Part shown: positions 30,965 to 41,254 of the stretch, one piece after another
Numbering within the stretch: the stretch's first letter is position 1
Layout: each line of letters starts with the position of its first letter
Assembly: GCF_001038485.1 (NCBI RefSeq)
Contig: NZ_LDUE01000021.1
Coordinates: forward strand, 124,001 to 188,000
DNA: 64,000 nucleotides
Origin: Ornithinibacillus californiensis
GTDB lineage: Bacteria > Bacillota > Bacilli > Bacillales > Amphibacillaceae
Direction: 5' to 3'
The notes under the pieces: model-generated
Database searches by the model: none
Seen by the model: the letters and a program-made list of their open reading frames with translations, nothing else
What the model was told of the DNA's origin: nothing
Made by a program: the position numbers and the translations under genes

Positions 30965-32848
30965 TTAATCTTCGTGTTTGATTGCTTCTTCTTGAGTTAC
31001 TGCTAACTCATGACGTCCCATTGTGCTACCATAATCGATTGAGTAGTTATGAACACGGTTGTTAACTGGAATTAACACTGCACGATATAGAGTAGGGAAT
31101 ACTGGGATATCATCAACCATTAGTTGTTGCCACTCTTTGTAAATACCTTGACGATATTCAACGTCGAATGCATCTAATGAGTTACCTTCTACAAGTAATT
31201 CAGTATTCTTTTCAGACTCATAACGTGGGAAGTTGAACATTTGGTCTGGACCATATAATCCATAAGGGTTTACGTCTGTTCCAGTACCCCAAGCACCTTG
31301 ATAGATATCAATGTTAGGATCATCTTCACCTGCTTGACCTACGCGATCGTAGAATGCGTTGAACTCTAATAGACGTCCATCAATTAATTCAACTTTTAGA
31401 CCAACATTTTCCCAAGATTGGATGTAGTAACGTGCTAATGGTTCAGCAACGTCTCCACCTGACATAGAAGCAAAGTTAATTACTAACTCTTCGCCATCTT
31501 TATCTTCACGGATTCCATCACCATCAACATCTTTATAACCAGCTTCATCTAGAATTTTATTAGCTTCATCTGGATTGAATGTTGGTGTTTCAATTGTTGG
31601 ATCATGATAATCACCAAATGGTGGAATAATTAGTGTTGTTGCGTTCCAACGTAAACCATTGTAGAACTGTTCACCTACAGCATTATTATCAACTGCGTAC
31701 CACATAGCACGACGTAAGTTTACGTCAGCCATCTTCTTCTCAGGATCCATAACAACTTTCTTCGCTTCTGCATCCCAATGTCCTAGCTTAAATCCGATAT
31801 ACGTATAAGCTAAGTCAGTAACTCCTAGCCATTCTACGTTAGACATATCAGCATTATCAACGAATTGGTCAACAGGGAATCCATCAACCATATCTACTTC
31901 ACCAGTTTCTAAAGCTTGAACAACTGTTGCAGGAGATACTACTTTTAATACTACTTGATCTAGGTTAGGCTCGCCTCTCCAGTAGTCAGCGTTCTTTTCA
32001 TAAACTACAGACTCACCAGGAGTGATTTGCTTAACTTTAAATGGTCCCATACCAACTGGGTTTTTACGAACTGCATCAGATTCTTGCATTTCTGCTACAG
32101 GAATATCTTTAAAGATATGCTTAGGCATAGCATATGACCATACACCACCAGTTAATAATGATGGTTGAGACTCTTTATAAGTAATTTTTAGTGTCTTTTC
32201 ATCAACAATTTCAATACCAGAAATTGAATCAGCTTCACCAGCATTGTACTCTTCCATACCAATAATGTTCGTGAAATCTGGACCGAAACGAACACCAGGA
32301 TAATCTGGGTGACCGATTACTTCATAAGAGAATGCCCAGTCTTCCGCTTTTACTGGCTCACCATCATGCCAATTTACATTGTCACGGATAGTGAAAGTGA
32401 ACGTTACACCATTTGGATATTCATCAGTTTCATAAGGCTCTGTTTCAAATGTTGCAGGACCTTCGTTTGTAAATGTAAAGTTTCCATCAGTGTAAAGCAT
32501 CGATTCATCAAACCATGCAATTACTTCTGCATCAGGTGCACCTGAATAGAAGTTATAGTTTAATGTACCTTCAAAAACTGTGTCAGATACTAAACCAAAG
32601 TTAAGTGTTCCGCCTTCGATAGCAGTACCTTCATTTGTTTTAGTTGTAGCAAAATCATCGATACTGTATAAACCATCTTCCGGCTCTTCAGCATCTTCTG
32701 GATCTTCTTCACCAGCTGGATCCTCTTCGGTTGTTTCAGGATCTTTTTCTGGCTCTTCACTAGAAGTGTCGTCGCCACATGCAGCTAACACTAGTAACAT
32801 AGCAAGCATTAGTGCAAATAGCCACTTAGTTAAGTTTGTCTTACTCAT
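30965..32848 (-). CDS. Peptide-binding lipoprotein, solute-binding family 5 (tandem operon 2)
   Basis: Extracellular peptide-binding lipoprotein of 627 residues. Signal peptide ends in the lipobox LVLAAC-GD; an Asp/Glu-rich tether follows (to about residue 60). The body is an SBP family 5 domain: TFTIRDNVNWHDGEPVKAEDWAFSYEVI, NPVGMGPFKVKQITPGESVVYEKNADYW, VNLRRAMWYAVD and YQGAWGTGTDVNPYGLYGPDQ. The ATG at 32848 (MSKTN) has GGGAGGGT about 9 nt upstream; the hydrophobic stretch encoded further upstream is not a better start. Last gene of the D-F-B-C-A order. It is very close in sequence to the binding protein at 37369. Confidence 0.93.
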   Translation of the reverse strand: MSKTNLTKWLFALMLAMLLVLAACGDDTSSEEPEKDPETTEEDPAGEEDPEDAEEPEDGLYSIDDFATTKTNEGTAIEGGTLNFGLVSDTVFEGTLNYNFYSGAPDAEVIAWFDESMLYTDGNFTFTNEGPATFETEPYETDEYPNGVTFTFTIRDNVNWHDGEPVKAEDWAFSYEVIGHPDYPGVRFGPDFTNIIGMEEYNAGEADSISGIEIVDEKTLKITYKESQPSLLTGGVWSYAMPKHIFKDIPVAEMQESDAVRKNPVGMGPFKVKQITPGESVVYEKNADYWRGEPNLDQVVLKVVSPATVVQALETGEVDMVDGFPVDQFVDNADMSNVEWLGVTDLAYTYIGFKLGHWDAEAKKVVMDPEKKMADVNLRRAMWYAVDNNAVGEQFYNGLRWNATTLIIPPFGDYHDPTIETPTFNPDEANKILDEAGYKDVDGDGIREDKDGEELVINFASMSGGDVAEPLARYYIQSWENVGLKVELIDGRLLEFNAFYDRVGQAGEDDPNIDIYQGAWGTGTDVNPYGLYGPDQMFNFPRYESEKNTELLVEGNSLDAFDVEYRQGIYKEWQQLMVDDIPVFPTLYRAVLIPVNNRVHNYSIDYGSTMGRHELAVTQEEAIKHED

Positions 32849-33035
32849 GCTAAATACCCTCCCTTTTTTTATAAACCCTTTTTTGTCGAATATTTCGACA
32901 TTTATACTCAACATTAATACAAGCTGTGTATTAATGTAGGTAACAATAAGTTGCCTGCATCGTTCTTCCAAGCCTCACCTCCCTAAAGTCTTCTGGTAAA
33001 TGTATCTGTTATTAGAAAGCTTAGACTTTTAATTC

Positions 33036-33950
33036 TTATCCTCTTCTTTGTCTTGCATCTGTTGCACGTCTTAATGCCGTACCCACGTTATTAACACATA
33101 ACATTAATAATAGAATCATTACGGATGCAGGTACCCAAATCCACCATCTGTGCTCCAGTACTTGTGGATTTCTAGCATAACTTAGCAGAGTCCCTAAACT
33201 AGGTGTATTTTCAGGAAAACCAAACCCTAGGAATGACAGACCTGACTCTAAACCGATATTACCTGCCAAGCTTAAAGTCATACTAACGATAATGAGTGAG
33301 CTTACATTTGGTAATACGTGCTTAAATATGATTTTAATATTCGACGTACCAAGTGTTTTCGCTGCTTGAATGTAATCTAATTCTTTTTCCGCTAATGTTC
33401 TCGATCTGACTAGTCGGGCTAACCCCATCCAAAGGAAGGCTGTCATTATAAGTGAAAATGTCCAAACACTGTATTTCGGAATAATTGCAACAAAAGCAAT
33501 TACGATCATCGTAAATGGTAGAATCATAAAGAAGTCTAAGATACGCATCATGATGTTATCGATATGGCCACCAAAGTAACCAGATACTAATCCATAAACG
33601 ATACCAATTACACCTGTCATTACCGTTACAAGTATAGCGATCGATAATGAGTTACGTGTTCCGATAATAAGCTGACCAAATACATCACGACCGCCATAAT
33701 CCGTTCCTAAAATAAACTCATCATTAGGCGGTTCGTAAATTGAAAATAAATCAACTTTAACAATTTCCTTTTGATCTAATACTAATGAAACGCCATATAC
33801 AAAAGCAGTAACCAACACTAAGAATATTAATGAGATTAGTGCTATTTTATCTTTAACAATTTCTCGCCAAATCACGCTTATCCCAGAAGGACTCTTCACT
33901 ACGTTTGATTTGACCTCGACATTCACTGATTTTGCTCCCATTTTCATCAC
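33036..33950 (-). CDS. Peptide ABC transporter permease, OppC-type (tandem operon 2)
   Basis: Inner-membrane permease, 304 residues, six hydrophobic helices. The first helix follows GISVIWREIVKDKIALISL; FILGTDYGGRDVFGQLIIGTRNSLSIA is the OppC family N-terminal motif. The EAA-type loop that docks with the ATPases lies around DYIQAAKTLGTSNIKIIFKHVLPN. The first in-frame ATG (33950) is followed two codons later by MGAKS; either may be used. It lies 17 bp after the permease at 33968 and pairs with it. Nearly identical in layout to the gene at 39357. Confidence 0.92.
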   Translation of the reverse strand: MMKMGAKSVNVEVKSNVVKSPSGISVIWREIVKDKIALISLIFLVLVTAFVYGVSLVLDQKEIVKVDLFSIYEPPNDEFILGTDYGGRDVFGQLIIGTRNSLSIAILVTVMTGVIGIVYGLVSGYFGGHIDNIMMRILDFFMILPFTMIVIAFVAIIPKYSVWTFSLIMTAFLWMGLARLVRSRTLAEKELDYIQAAKTLGTSNIKIIFKHVLPNVSSLIIVSMTLSLAGNIGLESGLSFLGFGFPENTPSLGTLLSYARNPQVLEHRWWIWVPASVMILLLMLCVNNVGTALRRATDARQRRG

Positions 33951-33967
33951 CTCACTGTTTACCTAGA

Positions 33968-34930
33968 TTATTTGATACGAATTCTTGGGTCAATAATACT
34001 TAGAATGATATCTGAGAGTAACGCACCTAGTATCGATGCCATTCCGAATAATAGAGTAGTTGCTGTTACAACACTATAATCTCGTAGAGAAATAGATTCA
34101 ATTAGCAATTGTCCCATACCTGGGTAACTGAAAATAGTCTCTATGAAAATGGACCCTCCGATTAATCCAGTAATCTCAAACCCCAAAAATGCTGCGATCG
34201 GTAATAGTGAGTTTCTCAAAATGTGTTTATTATAAACTCTTGATTCTGAAGCCCCTTTTGCTCTAGCAGTCAGAATAAATTCTTTTTGTTTTGTATCAAC
34301 AATATCGTTACGTAAGTATTGGATTGTACTAAACGTAGTAATAAGTGCCATGGATAAAGCAGGTAAAAGTAAATGGTAAAATTTACTCATGAAATATTCA
34401 AACGTTCCCGGTTCTAGCCCAGGTTCAATACTTCCGCTACTTGGAAACCATTGTAATTGGAACCCGAATAACCATAGCATTACAAGTGCAAAGATAAATA
34501 ATGGTGTTGCAAACCCTAGATAGGAATAACCTGTTATCAACTGATCCTTCCACGTATCATTGAATCTTCCACTTGTAATTCCAAGAGGAATAGCTATTAA
34601 ATACGTAAAAATTAACGTTGCTACGGATAACCAGAAGGAGTTTGCAATACGTTGACCTATTAACTCTGTAACAGGCATTTTAAATCGGAATGAATCTCCT
34701 AAATCGCCTTGTAGTAGGTTACCTACCCATGCAGCATATTGTTGGTGCCATGGATCATACCAACCCATTTGAATTCTCAATTCTTCAATTCTAGCAGGGT
34801 CTATATTCGGGTCAATTTGCCCTGACAATGCATCCCCAGGCATCATTTTTGCAAGTACAAAAATTAATAAACTAAGAAAGAAGAGCTGAGGTATCATAAT
34901 TAATATACGTCGTAAGCTAAATTTCCACAT
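33968..34930 (-). CDS. Peptide ABC transporter permease, OppB-type (tandem operon 2)
   Basis: Inner-membrane permease, 320 residues, six helices. MPGDALSGQ after the first helix and the coupling loop QKEFILTARAKGASESRVYNKHILRNSLLP are OppB-type; it ends in DPRIRIK. It starts 4 bp after the ATPase gene at 34935. With the OppC-type partner it forms the heterodimeric channel. Paralogue of the gene at 40288. Confidence 0.93.
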   Translation of the reverse strand: MWKFSLRRILIMIPQLFFLSLLIFVLAKMMPGDALSGQIDPNIDPARIEELRIQMGWYDPWHQQYAAWVGNLLQGDLGDSFRFKMPVTELIGQRIANSFWLSVATLIFTYLIAIPLGITSGRFNDTWKDQLITGYSYLGFATPLFIFALVMLWLFGFQLQWFPSSGSIEPGLEPGTFEYFMSKFYHLLLPALSMALITTFSTIQYLRNDIVDTKQKEFILTARAKGASESRVYNKHILRNSLLPIAAFLGFEITGLIGGSIFIETIFSYPGMGQLLIESISLRDYSVVTATTLLFGMASILGALLSDIILSIIDPRIRIK

Positions 34931-34934
34931 ATTA

Positions 34935-35867
34935 TCAACCTTTCTCCGGTAAAGCCACTAAATGCGTATCGGATATAGGCTTTAGCCCATAAGCTAAACC
35001 TTCCTCATCAAAATAATCATTGTAGGCTTGTTCATATTCTGTATTGACTTCTTGTCGGAACCTCTTTAGATCTTCACGTTTTTTCGGATCAATTTCCGGT
35101 ATTGCTGCAACTAGACGTTTCGTGTAAATATGTTGCGGATCATTAAAGATTTCTTGTGATGTCCCCTCTTCTACAAAACGGCCTTTATACATAATGCCAA
35201 TTTGATCACACATGTGTTTTATAACACCTAAATCGTGACTAATGAACAAATAGGTTAAATCCAATTCATTCTGGATTTCCTTCATGAAGTTTAATACTTG
35301 CGCCTGAACCGAAACATCTAGTGCTGATACTGGTTCATCTGCAATGATTAGTTTTGGTTTTAAAGCAACCGCTCTAGCAATACCAATACGTTGGCGTTGC
35401 CCACCAGAGAATTCATGTGGGTACTTAAGTACACTTTCAGGGTTTAGTCCAACTAATTCTAATAACTCCTGGACTCTAATCCTTTCTTCTTTTCTAGTCA
35501 TCTTTTCAAAGTTTCTTAGAGGCTCAGCAACTAAATCAATAACCCTCTTCTTGGAATTTAGTGATGAATAAGGATCTTGAAAAATCATCTGAATATCTTT
35601 TCTAATATCAGTTTTTGCACGTCTTACTCCCGTAATGTCCTTATCTTCAAACAACACTTTTCCAGAAGTAATATGGTTTAAGCCAATAATTGCTCTACCT
35701 GTTGTTGATTTACCGGAACCAGATTCTCCAACTAATCCATAGGTTTTCCCTTTTTCTAAATTAAAGGAGACACCATCTACTGCTTTTACATTTCCTACTG
35801 TTCTTCCAAATAGGCCACCTTTAATTGGAAAGTGAACTTTTAAATCTTCTACTTTAAGAAACCCCAT
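34935..35867 (-). CDS. Peptide ABC transporter ATPase, OppF-type (tandem operon 2)
   Basis: 310-residue ATPase. Walker [11 protein letters not shown]-loop IFQDPYSSLNSKKRVIDLV, signature [10 protein letters not shown], Walker B LIIADEPVSALD and H-loop ISHDLGVIKH are all normal. Unlike many OppF proteins, the C-terminus (ANLVAIPEIDPKKREDLKRF onward) has no cysteine cluster. The ATG at 35867 (MGFLKVE) has AAGGAGGAA about 8 nt upstream and overlaps the end of the preceding OppD-type gene by 14 bp. Paralogue of the gene at 41255. Confidence 0.93.
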   Translation of the reverse strand: MGFLKVEDLKVHFPIKGGLFGRTVGNVKAVDGVSFNLEKGKTYGLVGESGSGKSTTGRAIIGLNHITSGKVLFEDKDITGVRRAKTDIRKDIQMIFQDPYSSLNSKKRVIDLVAEPLRNFEKMTRKEERIRVQELLELVGLNPESVLKYPHEFSGGQRQRIGIARAVALKPKLIIADEPVSALDVSVQAQVLNFMKEIQNELDLTYLFISHDLGVIKHMCDQIGIMYKGRFVEEGTSQEIFNDPQHIYTKRLVAAIPEIDPKKREDLKRFRQEVNTEYEQAYNDYFDEEGLAYGLKPISDTHLVALPEKG

Positions 35868-36870
35868 GCTGCTGTTCCTCCTTACTATGTTCCGGGAAAC
35901 TAAAATGTTTATAACAAGTACAGCGTACAAAATGTCCTGGTTTTACTTCATGAAGTTCTGGATGTGCTTCATGAGCGGAATTATCTATCCACGGAATTCT
36001 AGGAGCAAAGCGACATCCTTCACGTGGTAGATTTTGTAAAGAAGGTACAATACCTTGTATTACATGTAATTTATCTTGTTTTTCAGCTGTATTTGGAATG
36101 GAATTAAATAATGAACGAGTATACGGATGTAAAGGTTCTTCAAATAGTGTATCTACATCAGCTAATTCCACGATTTGTCCCGCATACATTACCGCTACTC
36201 TATCAGCCATCTCTGCTACGACTCCTAGGTCATGGGTAATTAGTACGATACCTGAATCCATCTCATCCTTTAGATCCTTAATTAAATCTAATATCTGTGA
36301 TTGAATCGTTACATCTAGTGCAGTTGTTGGCTCATCCGCGATTAATAAGTCTGGCTTATTTGCTATTGCGATAGCGATAATGACCCTTTGTCTCATTCCA
36401 CCAGATAACTCATGTGGGAATTGCTCATACACATATTCCGGACGAGGGATACCAACCTTATTTAGCAATTCAATTACTCGTTCTTTTCGTTTTGACTTCG
36501 ATAATTCTTTGTTATGTAACAGTAAAGCTTCACCAATTTGATCTCCAATTTCCATTAAAGGATTTAGTGCCGTTAACGGATCTTGGAAAATCATCCCCAT
36601 TTTATTACCACGTAATTTATTTAATTTAGAAGGAGCAATATTTGCAATATCTTCATCCTTAAATAATATATTTCCTTCTATTTTTGCACGGTTATGTAAA
36701 CCCATAATAGAGAATGCAAGAGCACTCTTACCACATCCAGATTCACCTACAATTGCTAACACTTCGTTTTTATTCACCGTAAGTGTTACATCATCAACCG
36801 CTGCGAAATAATCATCTCTTATACGGAAAGAAGTTTTAAGATTTTGGATTTCTAATAATTTCTCTGCCAA
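35854..36870 (-). CDS. Peptide ABC transporter ATPase, OppD-type (tandem operon 2)
   Basis: 338-residue ATPase, first gene of the second tandem operon. Walker [11 protein letters not shown]-loop IFQDPLTALNPLMEIG, signature [10 protein letters not shown], Walker [13 protein letters not shown] and H-loop [11 protein letters not shown] are normal. The C-terminal oligopeptide/dipeptide-transporter region keeps the first (REGCRF) and last (FVRCTC) cysteines, but the central positions read RIPWIDNS, so a four-cysteine [4Fe-4S] site is incomplete. SD GGGGG about 8 nt upstream of the ATG. Transcribed from the 498-bp region upstream that holds CodY-like boxes. Confidence 0.93.
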   Translation of the reverse strand: MAEKLLEIQNLKTSFRIRDDYFAAVDDVTLTVNKNEVLAIVGESGCGKSALAFSIMGLHNRAKIEGNILFKDEDIANIAPSKLNKLRGNKMGMIFQDPLTALNPLMEIGDQIGEALLLHNKELSKSKRKERVIELLNKVGIPRPEYVYEQFPHELSGGMRQRVIIAIAIANKPDLLIADEPTTALDVTIQSQILDLIKDLKDEMDSGIVLITHDLGVVAEMADRVAVMYAGQIVELADVDTLFEEPLHPYTRSLFNSIPNTAEKQDKLHVIQGIVPSLQNLPREGCRFAPRIPWIDNSAHEAHPELHEVKPGHFVRCTCYKHFSFPEHSKEEQQHGVS

Positions 36871-37326
36871 AATAATCCCCCTAACTAAAAATTACAAATA
36901 TTTTATATATAAATTCACTATCAAATCTAGGCATTTATTTCTTTTCAAGCATATTAAAGAGCAGAAGTTTCGTGGTGTTATTAATCTAGTAAGTGTCTGC
37001 CCTATCATTAGTTATAAATTTTAATTTTCAAAAAATTATATGTTGGTTTCATTACATAAATTAGTCTTTTAAACTACTTTCGTAATAAAACTGTAATATA
37101 TATTTGATTTTTTTAAAGTATATATTATTTTCTGAGTTTTAACAAGCTTTTTTTAAACTTTTTATTAAAACTTTTTAGATAATTGGTTCTATTATTACTA
37201 CTATAGACCGCTTTCATTGCTTATTTTATTGGAATTTAAAATTAGATTGTAGTTATATTATTTACTGGCTAGATAAGAGAGTTTTTTAGGGGGTTATGGG
37301 ATGAATGATACTAGGTATAAAGAAGC
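36871..37326. promoter_or_regulatory. AT-rich control region of the second tandem operon
   Basis: No gene is seen. CodY-box-like sequences occur at 37023-37037 (AATTTTCAAAAAATT, 13 of 15 against AATTTTCWGAATATT) and 37126-37140 (12 of 15). A cre-like ATAGACCGCTTTCA lies at 37203-37216 (12 of 14 against TGWNANCGNTNWCA). No promoter stands out in the AT-rich sequence. AT-rich DNA gives chance CodY matches, so these are candidates only. Confidence 0.35.
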
Positions 37327-37358
37327 ATAAAAAAAGAAGAAGCCAAAGGCCTCTTCTT
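37327..37358 (-). terminator. Terminator of the first tandem peptide-transport operon
   Basis: 11-bp stem with one mismatch (37334-37344 with 37348-37358) followed on the minus strand by seven T residues. It lies 10 bp after the binding-protein stop and separates the two tandem operons. Confidence 0.85.
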
Positions 37359-37368
37359 TTAAACAGTA

Positions 37369-39204
37369 TTATTCAGCTACTACTGACTCAGCTTCTGTTA
37401 CACCGATCTCGTAACGGTGAAGGTCAGATTGTGGGTCAAGTGTGTAGTTAACTACACGGTTGTTCACTGGAACAATTACTGAACGGTATAGAGTTGGGAA
37501 CATAGGAATGTTATCAACCATTAATTGTTGCCACTTGTCATAAACTTCTTTACGATACTCAGTATCCATTGCTTTCATAGAAGAACCTTCAGCAAGAAGC
37601 TGATCGTTTTCTTCGTTAGTCCAACGTGGGTAGTTAGCTGGTGAGTTACCTGCGAAAATACCAGCAGGGTTAACGTCAGTACCAGTTCCCCAAGCACCTT
37701 GGTAGATGTCATAAGCAGGATCATCTGCTTCTAGACGATCATAGAATGAGTTGAACTCAAGTAGACGACCATCAACTAGTTCTACTTTAAGACCAATTGC
37801 TTCCCAAGATTGGATGTAGTATTGTGCTAATGGTTCAGCAGTTTCTCCACCTGACATAGATGCAAAGTTAATTACTAACTCTTCACCTTCAAGGTTTTCA
37901 CGGAAACCATCGCCATCAACATCTTCATATCCAGCTTCATCAAGAATACGGTTTGCTTCTTCTGGATCATATGTTGGTGTTTCAATATCAGCATTATGAT
38001 ACTCAGGGAAGAATGGAATAATTAATGTAGTAGCGTTCCAACGTAAACCATTGTAGAAGTTATCTCCAACAGCGTTGTTGTCAACAGCATACCACATAGC
38101 ACGACGTAGATTTACGTCAGCCATTTTAGCATTTGGATCTACTTCAACTTGACCAGTTTCAGCATTCCAAGTACCAAGTTTAAATCCAATGTAAGTGTAA
38201 GCAGCATCTACTGCTCCTAAGAATTCAACATTAGACATATCAGAGTTATCTAAGAATTGATCTGTTGGGAAACTATCAACTAAGTCTACGCCACCAGTTT
38301 CTAATTCTTGAACAACAGTTGCAGATGAAACAACTTTAACTGTTACTTTTTCTAATGCAGGTTTACCTCTCCAGTAGTCTTCGTTTCTTGTTAGAACAAC
38401 AGACTCACCAGGTACAACTGATTCAACAACATAAGGACCGAATCCGATTGGGTTTTTACGAACTGCATCAGATTCCATCATTTCAGCAACTTCCATTTCA
38501 CCGAAGATATGTTTCGGTAAAGCGTAAGGCCAGATTCCTCCAGTGATTTGAGAAGGGCCGCCTTCTTTATACGTAATTTGAAGTGTTTTTTCGTCAATTA
38601 CTTCAATACCAGAAATTGTATCTGTTTCACCAGCATGGTATTCAGTCATACCAACTACGTTTTCAAAATCAGCTCCGTAACGGATACCGATATAGTCTGG
38701 ATGTCCAATAACATAATGAGCGAATGCCCAGTCTTCAGCAGTTACAGGGTTACCATCATGCCAGTTTACGCCATCTTTAATTTTTAGTGTGTAAACTGTA
38801 CCAGTTTCATCTACTTCCCAAGTAGCAGCGCCATCTTGAGTGTAAGCATAGTTAGCATCTGAATCGAATAAAGGCTCATCGAACCAAGCGATTACTTCAT
38901 AGTCAGGTGCAGCTGAGTAGAAGTTAAAGTTAAAAGTACCTTCTAATACAGTATCAGAAACGATACCGTAAGTTAATGATCCATCTTCAAGTGCATCACC
39001 AGCATTTGTTGATGTCATGCTGAAATCTTCAATGTTGAAGATTCCATCTTCATTTGCCTCAGTATTTTCGCCTGAGTTTGTATCTTCTGTTTTATCTCCT
39101 TCTTTATCAGAAGAAGACTCATTATCGCTATCGCCACCGCATGCAGCAAGTGCAAGCAATAATACTAGCATAAGAGCTAAAAGCCATTTGCTTGTCTTTC
39201 TCAT
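37369..39204 (-). CDS. Peptide-binding lipoprotein, solute-binding family 5 (tandem operon 1)
   Basis: 611-residue extracellular lipoprotein. Signal peptide with lipobox LALAAC-GG, then an acidic Ser/Asn/Glu-rich tether. SBP family 5 motifs closely parallel the protein at 30965: DGVNWHDGNPVTAEDWAFAHYVIGHPDY, NPIGFGPYVVESVVPGESVVLTRNEDYW, VNLRRAMWYAVDNNAVGDNFYNGL, YQGAWGTGTDVNPAGIF. The ATG at 39204 (MRKTSK) has GGGAGG about 8 nt upstream. Last gene of its operon. The tether is the most divergent part between the two paralogues, as expected for a spacer. Confidence 0.93.
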   Translation of the reverse strand: MRKTSKWLLALMLVLLLALAACGGDSDNESSSDKEGDKTEDTNSGENTEANEDGIFNIEDFSMTSTNAGDALEDGSLTYGIVSDTVLEGTFNFNFYSAAPDYEVIAWFDEPLFDSDANYAYTQDGAATWEVDETGTVYTLKIKDGVNWHDGNPVTAEDWAFAHYVIGHPDYIGIRYGADFENVVGMTEYHAGETDTISGIEVIDEKTLQITYKEGGPSQITGGIWPYALPKHIFGEMEVAEMMESDAVRKNPIGFGPYVVESVVPGESVVLTRNEDYWRGKPALEKVTVKVVSSATVVQELETGGVDLVDSFPTDQFLDNSDMSNVEFLGAVDAAYTYIGFKLGTWNAETGQVEVDPNAKMADVNLRRAMWYAVDNNAVGDNFYNGLRWNATTLIIPFFPEYHNADIETPTYDPEEANRILDEAGYEDVDGDGFRENLEGEELVINFASMSGGETAEPLAQYYIQSWEAIGLKVELVDGRLLEFNSFYDRLEADDPAYDIYQGAWGTGTDVNPAGIFAGNSPANYPRWTNEENDQLLAEGSSMKAMDTEYRKEVYDKWQQLMVDNIPMFPTLYRSVIVPVNNRVVNYTLDPQSDLHRYEIGVTEAESVVAE

Positions 39205-39356
39205 CTTTGTTGCCTCCCTATTTTGTGTAATCTTTTTCTTGGCCATTCGTTTGGCGCGGCCAAGATTATATACTAAAACATCATTGGATGTTTAGTAGCA
39301 ATAATCAAAATTTTCATTGTACAGGGAGACCTACTCCCCGTACATTTTTGTGTTTA

Positions 39357-40259
39357 TTAACCTCTTCTTTGTCTAGCATCTCCTGCTCGTTTTAGTGCTT
39401 GTCCGATGTTGTTCACGGATAGCATAAGTAGAAGAATCATTAGAGATGCAGGTACCCAGATCCACCATCTATATTCAAGAACTTGTGGATTTCTAGCATA
39501 GCTTAGCAATGTCCCTAAACTTGGTGTGCTTTCTGGGAAACCGAATCCTAAGAAAGAAAGTCCAGATTCAAGACCAATATTCGCTGCTAGGTTTAGTGTC
39601 ATTGTTACAATAATTAATGAGCTACAGTTTGGTAACAACTGTGTAAAGATAATCTTGAAATTCGAGCTTCCAAGTGTTTTAGAAGCTTGAATATAATCAA
39701 GTTCTTTTTCTTGTAATGCCTTTGATCTAATCAAACGGGCGATTCCCATCCATAGGAATGCTGTCATAATAAGCGAGAATGTTATCGTGTTATATTTCGG
39801 AACAATTGCCACGAAAGCAATTACGATCATTGTAAATGGTAAGATCATAAAGAAATCTAAAATACGCATCATAATGTTATCGATGTGACCACCAAAGTAG
39901 CCTGAGATTACTCCATATGCAACACCAATTATTCCGGTTAATAATGTAACGAGTAACGCGATAGTTAGAGAGTTTCTAGTACCAATAATTAATTGTCCAA
40001 ATACATCACGGCCACCATAATCTGTACCTAATAGGAACTCTTCACCAGGTGGTTCATAGATGGAGAACAGGTCTACCTTTACAATTTCTTTTTGGTCTAA
40101 GAAAAGTGCTATACCATATACAAAAGCAATTATTAGTATTAGAAAGGCTAAAGATAATAATGCAAGTTTATCTCGAACGATCTCACGCCAAATTATGTTA
40201 AAGCCCGAGGGACTTTTTATCGGTTGATTTGTTTTTACTTCTTCTGCTTTGTTTTCCAT
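39357..40259 (-). CDS. Peptide ABC transporter permease, OppC-type (tandem operon 1)
   Basis: 300-residue permease with six hydrophobic helices. GFNIIWREIVRDKLALLSL, LLGTDYGGRDVFGQLIIGTRNSLTIA and the coupling loop YIQASKTLGSSNFKIIFTQLLPNCSSL mark the OppC type. The C-terminus ends DARQRRG, as in the paralogue at 33036. It lies 28 bp downstream of the OppB-type gene. SD GAGGTG upstream. Confidence 0.93.
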   Translation of the reverse strand: MENKAEEVKTNQPIKSPSGFNIIWREIVRDKLALLSLAFLILIIAFVYGIALFLDQKEIVKVDLFSIYEPPGEEFLLGTDYGGRDVFGQLIIGTRNSLTIALLVTLLTGIIGVAYGVISGYFGGHIDNIMMRILDFFMILPFTMIVIAFVAIVPKYNTITFSLIMTAFLWMGIARLIRSKALQEKELDYIQASKTLGSSNFKIIFTQLLPNCSSLIIVTMTLNLAANIGLESGLSFLGFGFPESTPSLGTLLSYARNPQVLEYRWWIWVPASLMILLLMLSVNNIGQALKRAGDARQRRG

Positions 40260-40287
40260 TTATCTCACCTCACTGTTTACCTAAATT

Positions 40288-41250
40288 TTATTTAATACGA
40301 ATTCTTGGATCGACAATACTTAAGATGATATCGGATAATAGAGCACCTAGTATTGACGCAACACCAAATAGTAATGTCGTAGCTGTTAATACGGTGTAGT
40401 CACGTAGTGTAATGGATTCTACTAGTAGTTGTCCCATTCCTGGATAACCAAAAATGTTCTCAATGAAGATAGATCCACCAATTAGATTCGTGATTTCAAA
40501 TCCAAAAAACGCTGCAATTGGTAATAGTGAGTTTCGTAAAATATGTCGATTATATACTCTTGATTCCGAAGCACCTTTTGCACGTGCAGTAATAATGAAA
40601 TCTTTTTGTTTAGTATCGACTATTTCATTTCGTAAATATTGAATGGTACCATACGTTGTAATTAGTGCTGTTGATAGCGCAGGTAATAACAGGTGATATA
40701 GTTTACTCATAACGTACTCAAAGGTACCTGGTTCAAGACCTGGCGTTACACTACCACTGGTTGGGAACCACTGTAATGTGAAACCAAATAACCAAAGCAT
40801 AACTAGTGCAAAAATAAATAATGGCGTTGCAAATCCAATATAGGAATAACCTGTAATTAATTGATCGCGCCATGAATCATTGTAACGACCACTTGTAATC
40901 CCTAGAGGAATAGCAATTAGGTACGATAGAATTAATGTTGCAACTGATAACCAAAATGAGTTCACAATACGTTGACCGATTAACTCTGATACTGGTATTT
41001 TAAATCGATACGAGTCTCCGAAATCCCCTTGTAGGATTCCACCTACCCAACGACCATATTGTTCATGCCATGGGTCATTCCAACCCATTTGTTCACGAAT
41101 TTCATCAAGACGTTTCGGGTCAACATCTGGTCCAACTTGTCCAGATAAAGCATCCCCAGGCATTAATTGTGCAAGTACGAATATTAGAATACTAAGAACA
41201 ATTAATTGAGGAATCATTATTAGTGTACGTCGTAATGTAAATTTCCACAT
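40288..41250 (-). CDS. Peptide ABC transporter permease, OppB-type (tandem operon 1)
   Basis: 320-residue permease, same length as its paralogue at 33968 and alignable without visible gaps. MPGDALSGQVGPDVDPKRLDE follows helix 1; the coupling loop is KDFIITARAKGASESRVYNRHILRNSLLP; it ends DPRIRIK. It begins 4 bp after the OppF-type gene, the same spacing as in operon 2. Probable channel subunit with the OppC-type partner. Confidence 0.94.
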   Translation of the reverse strand: MWKFTLRRTLIMIPQLIVLSILIFVLAQLMPGDALSGQVGPDVDPKRLDEIREQMGWNDPWHEQYGRWVGGILQGDFGDSYRFKIPVSELIGQRIVNSFWLSVATLILSYLIAIPLGITSGRYNDSWRDQLITGYSYIGFATPLFIFALVMLWLFGFTLQWFPTSGSVTPGLEPGTFEYVMSKLYHLLLPALSTALITTYGTIQYLRNEIVDTKQKDFIITARAKGASESRVYNRHILRNSLLPIAAFFGFEITNLIGGSIFIENIFGYPGMGQLLVESITLRDYTVLTATTLLFGVASILGALLSDIILSIVDPRIRIK

Positions 41251-41254
41251 ATTA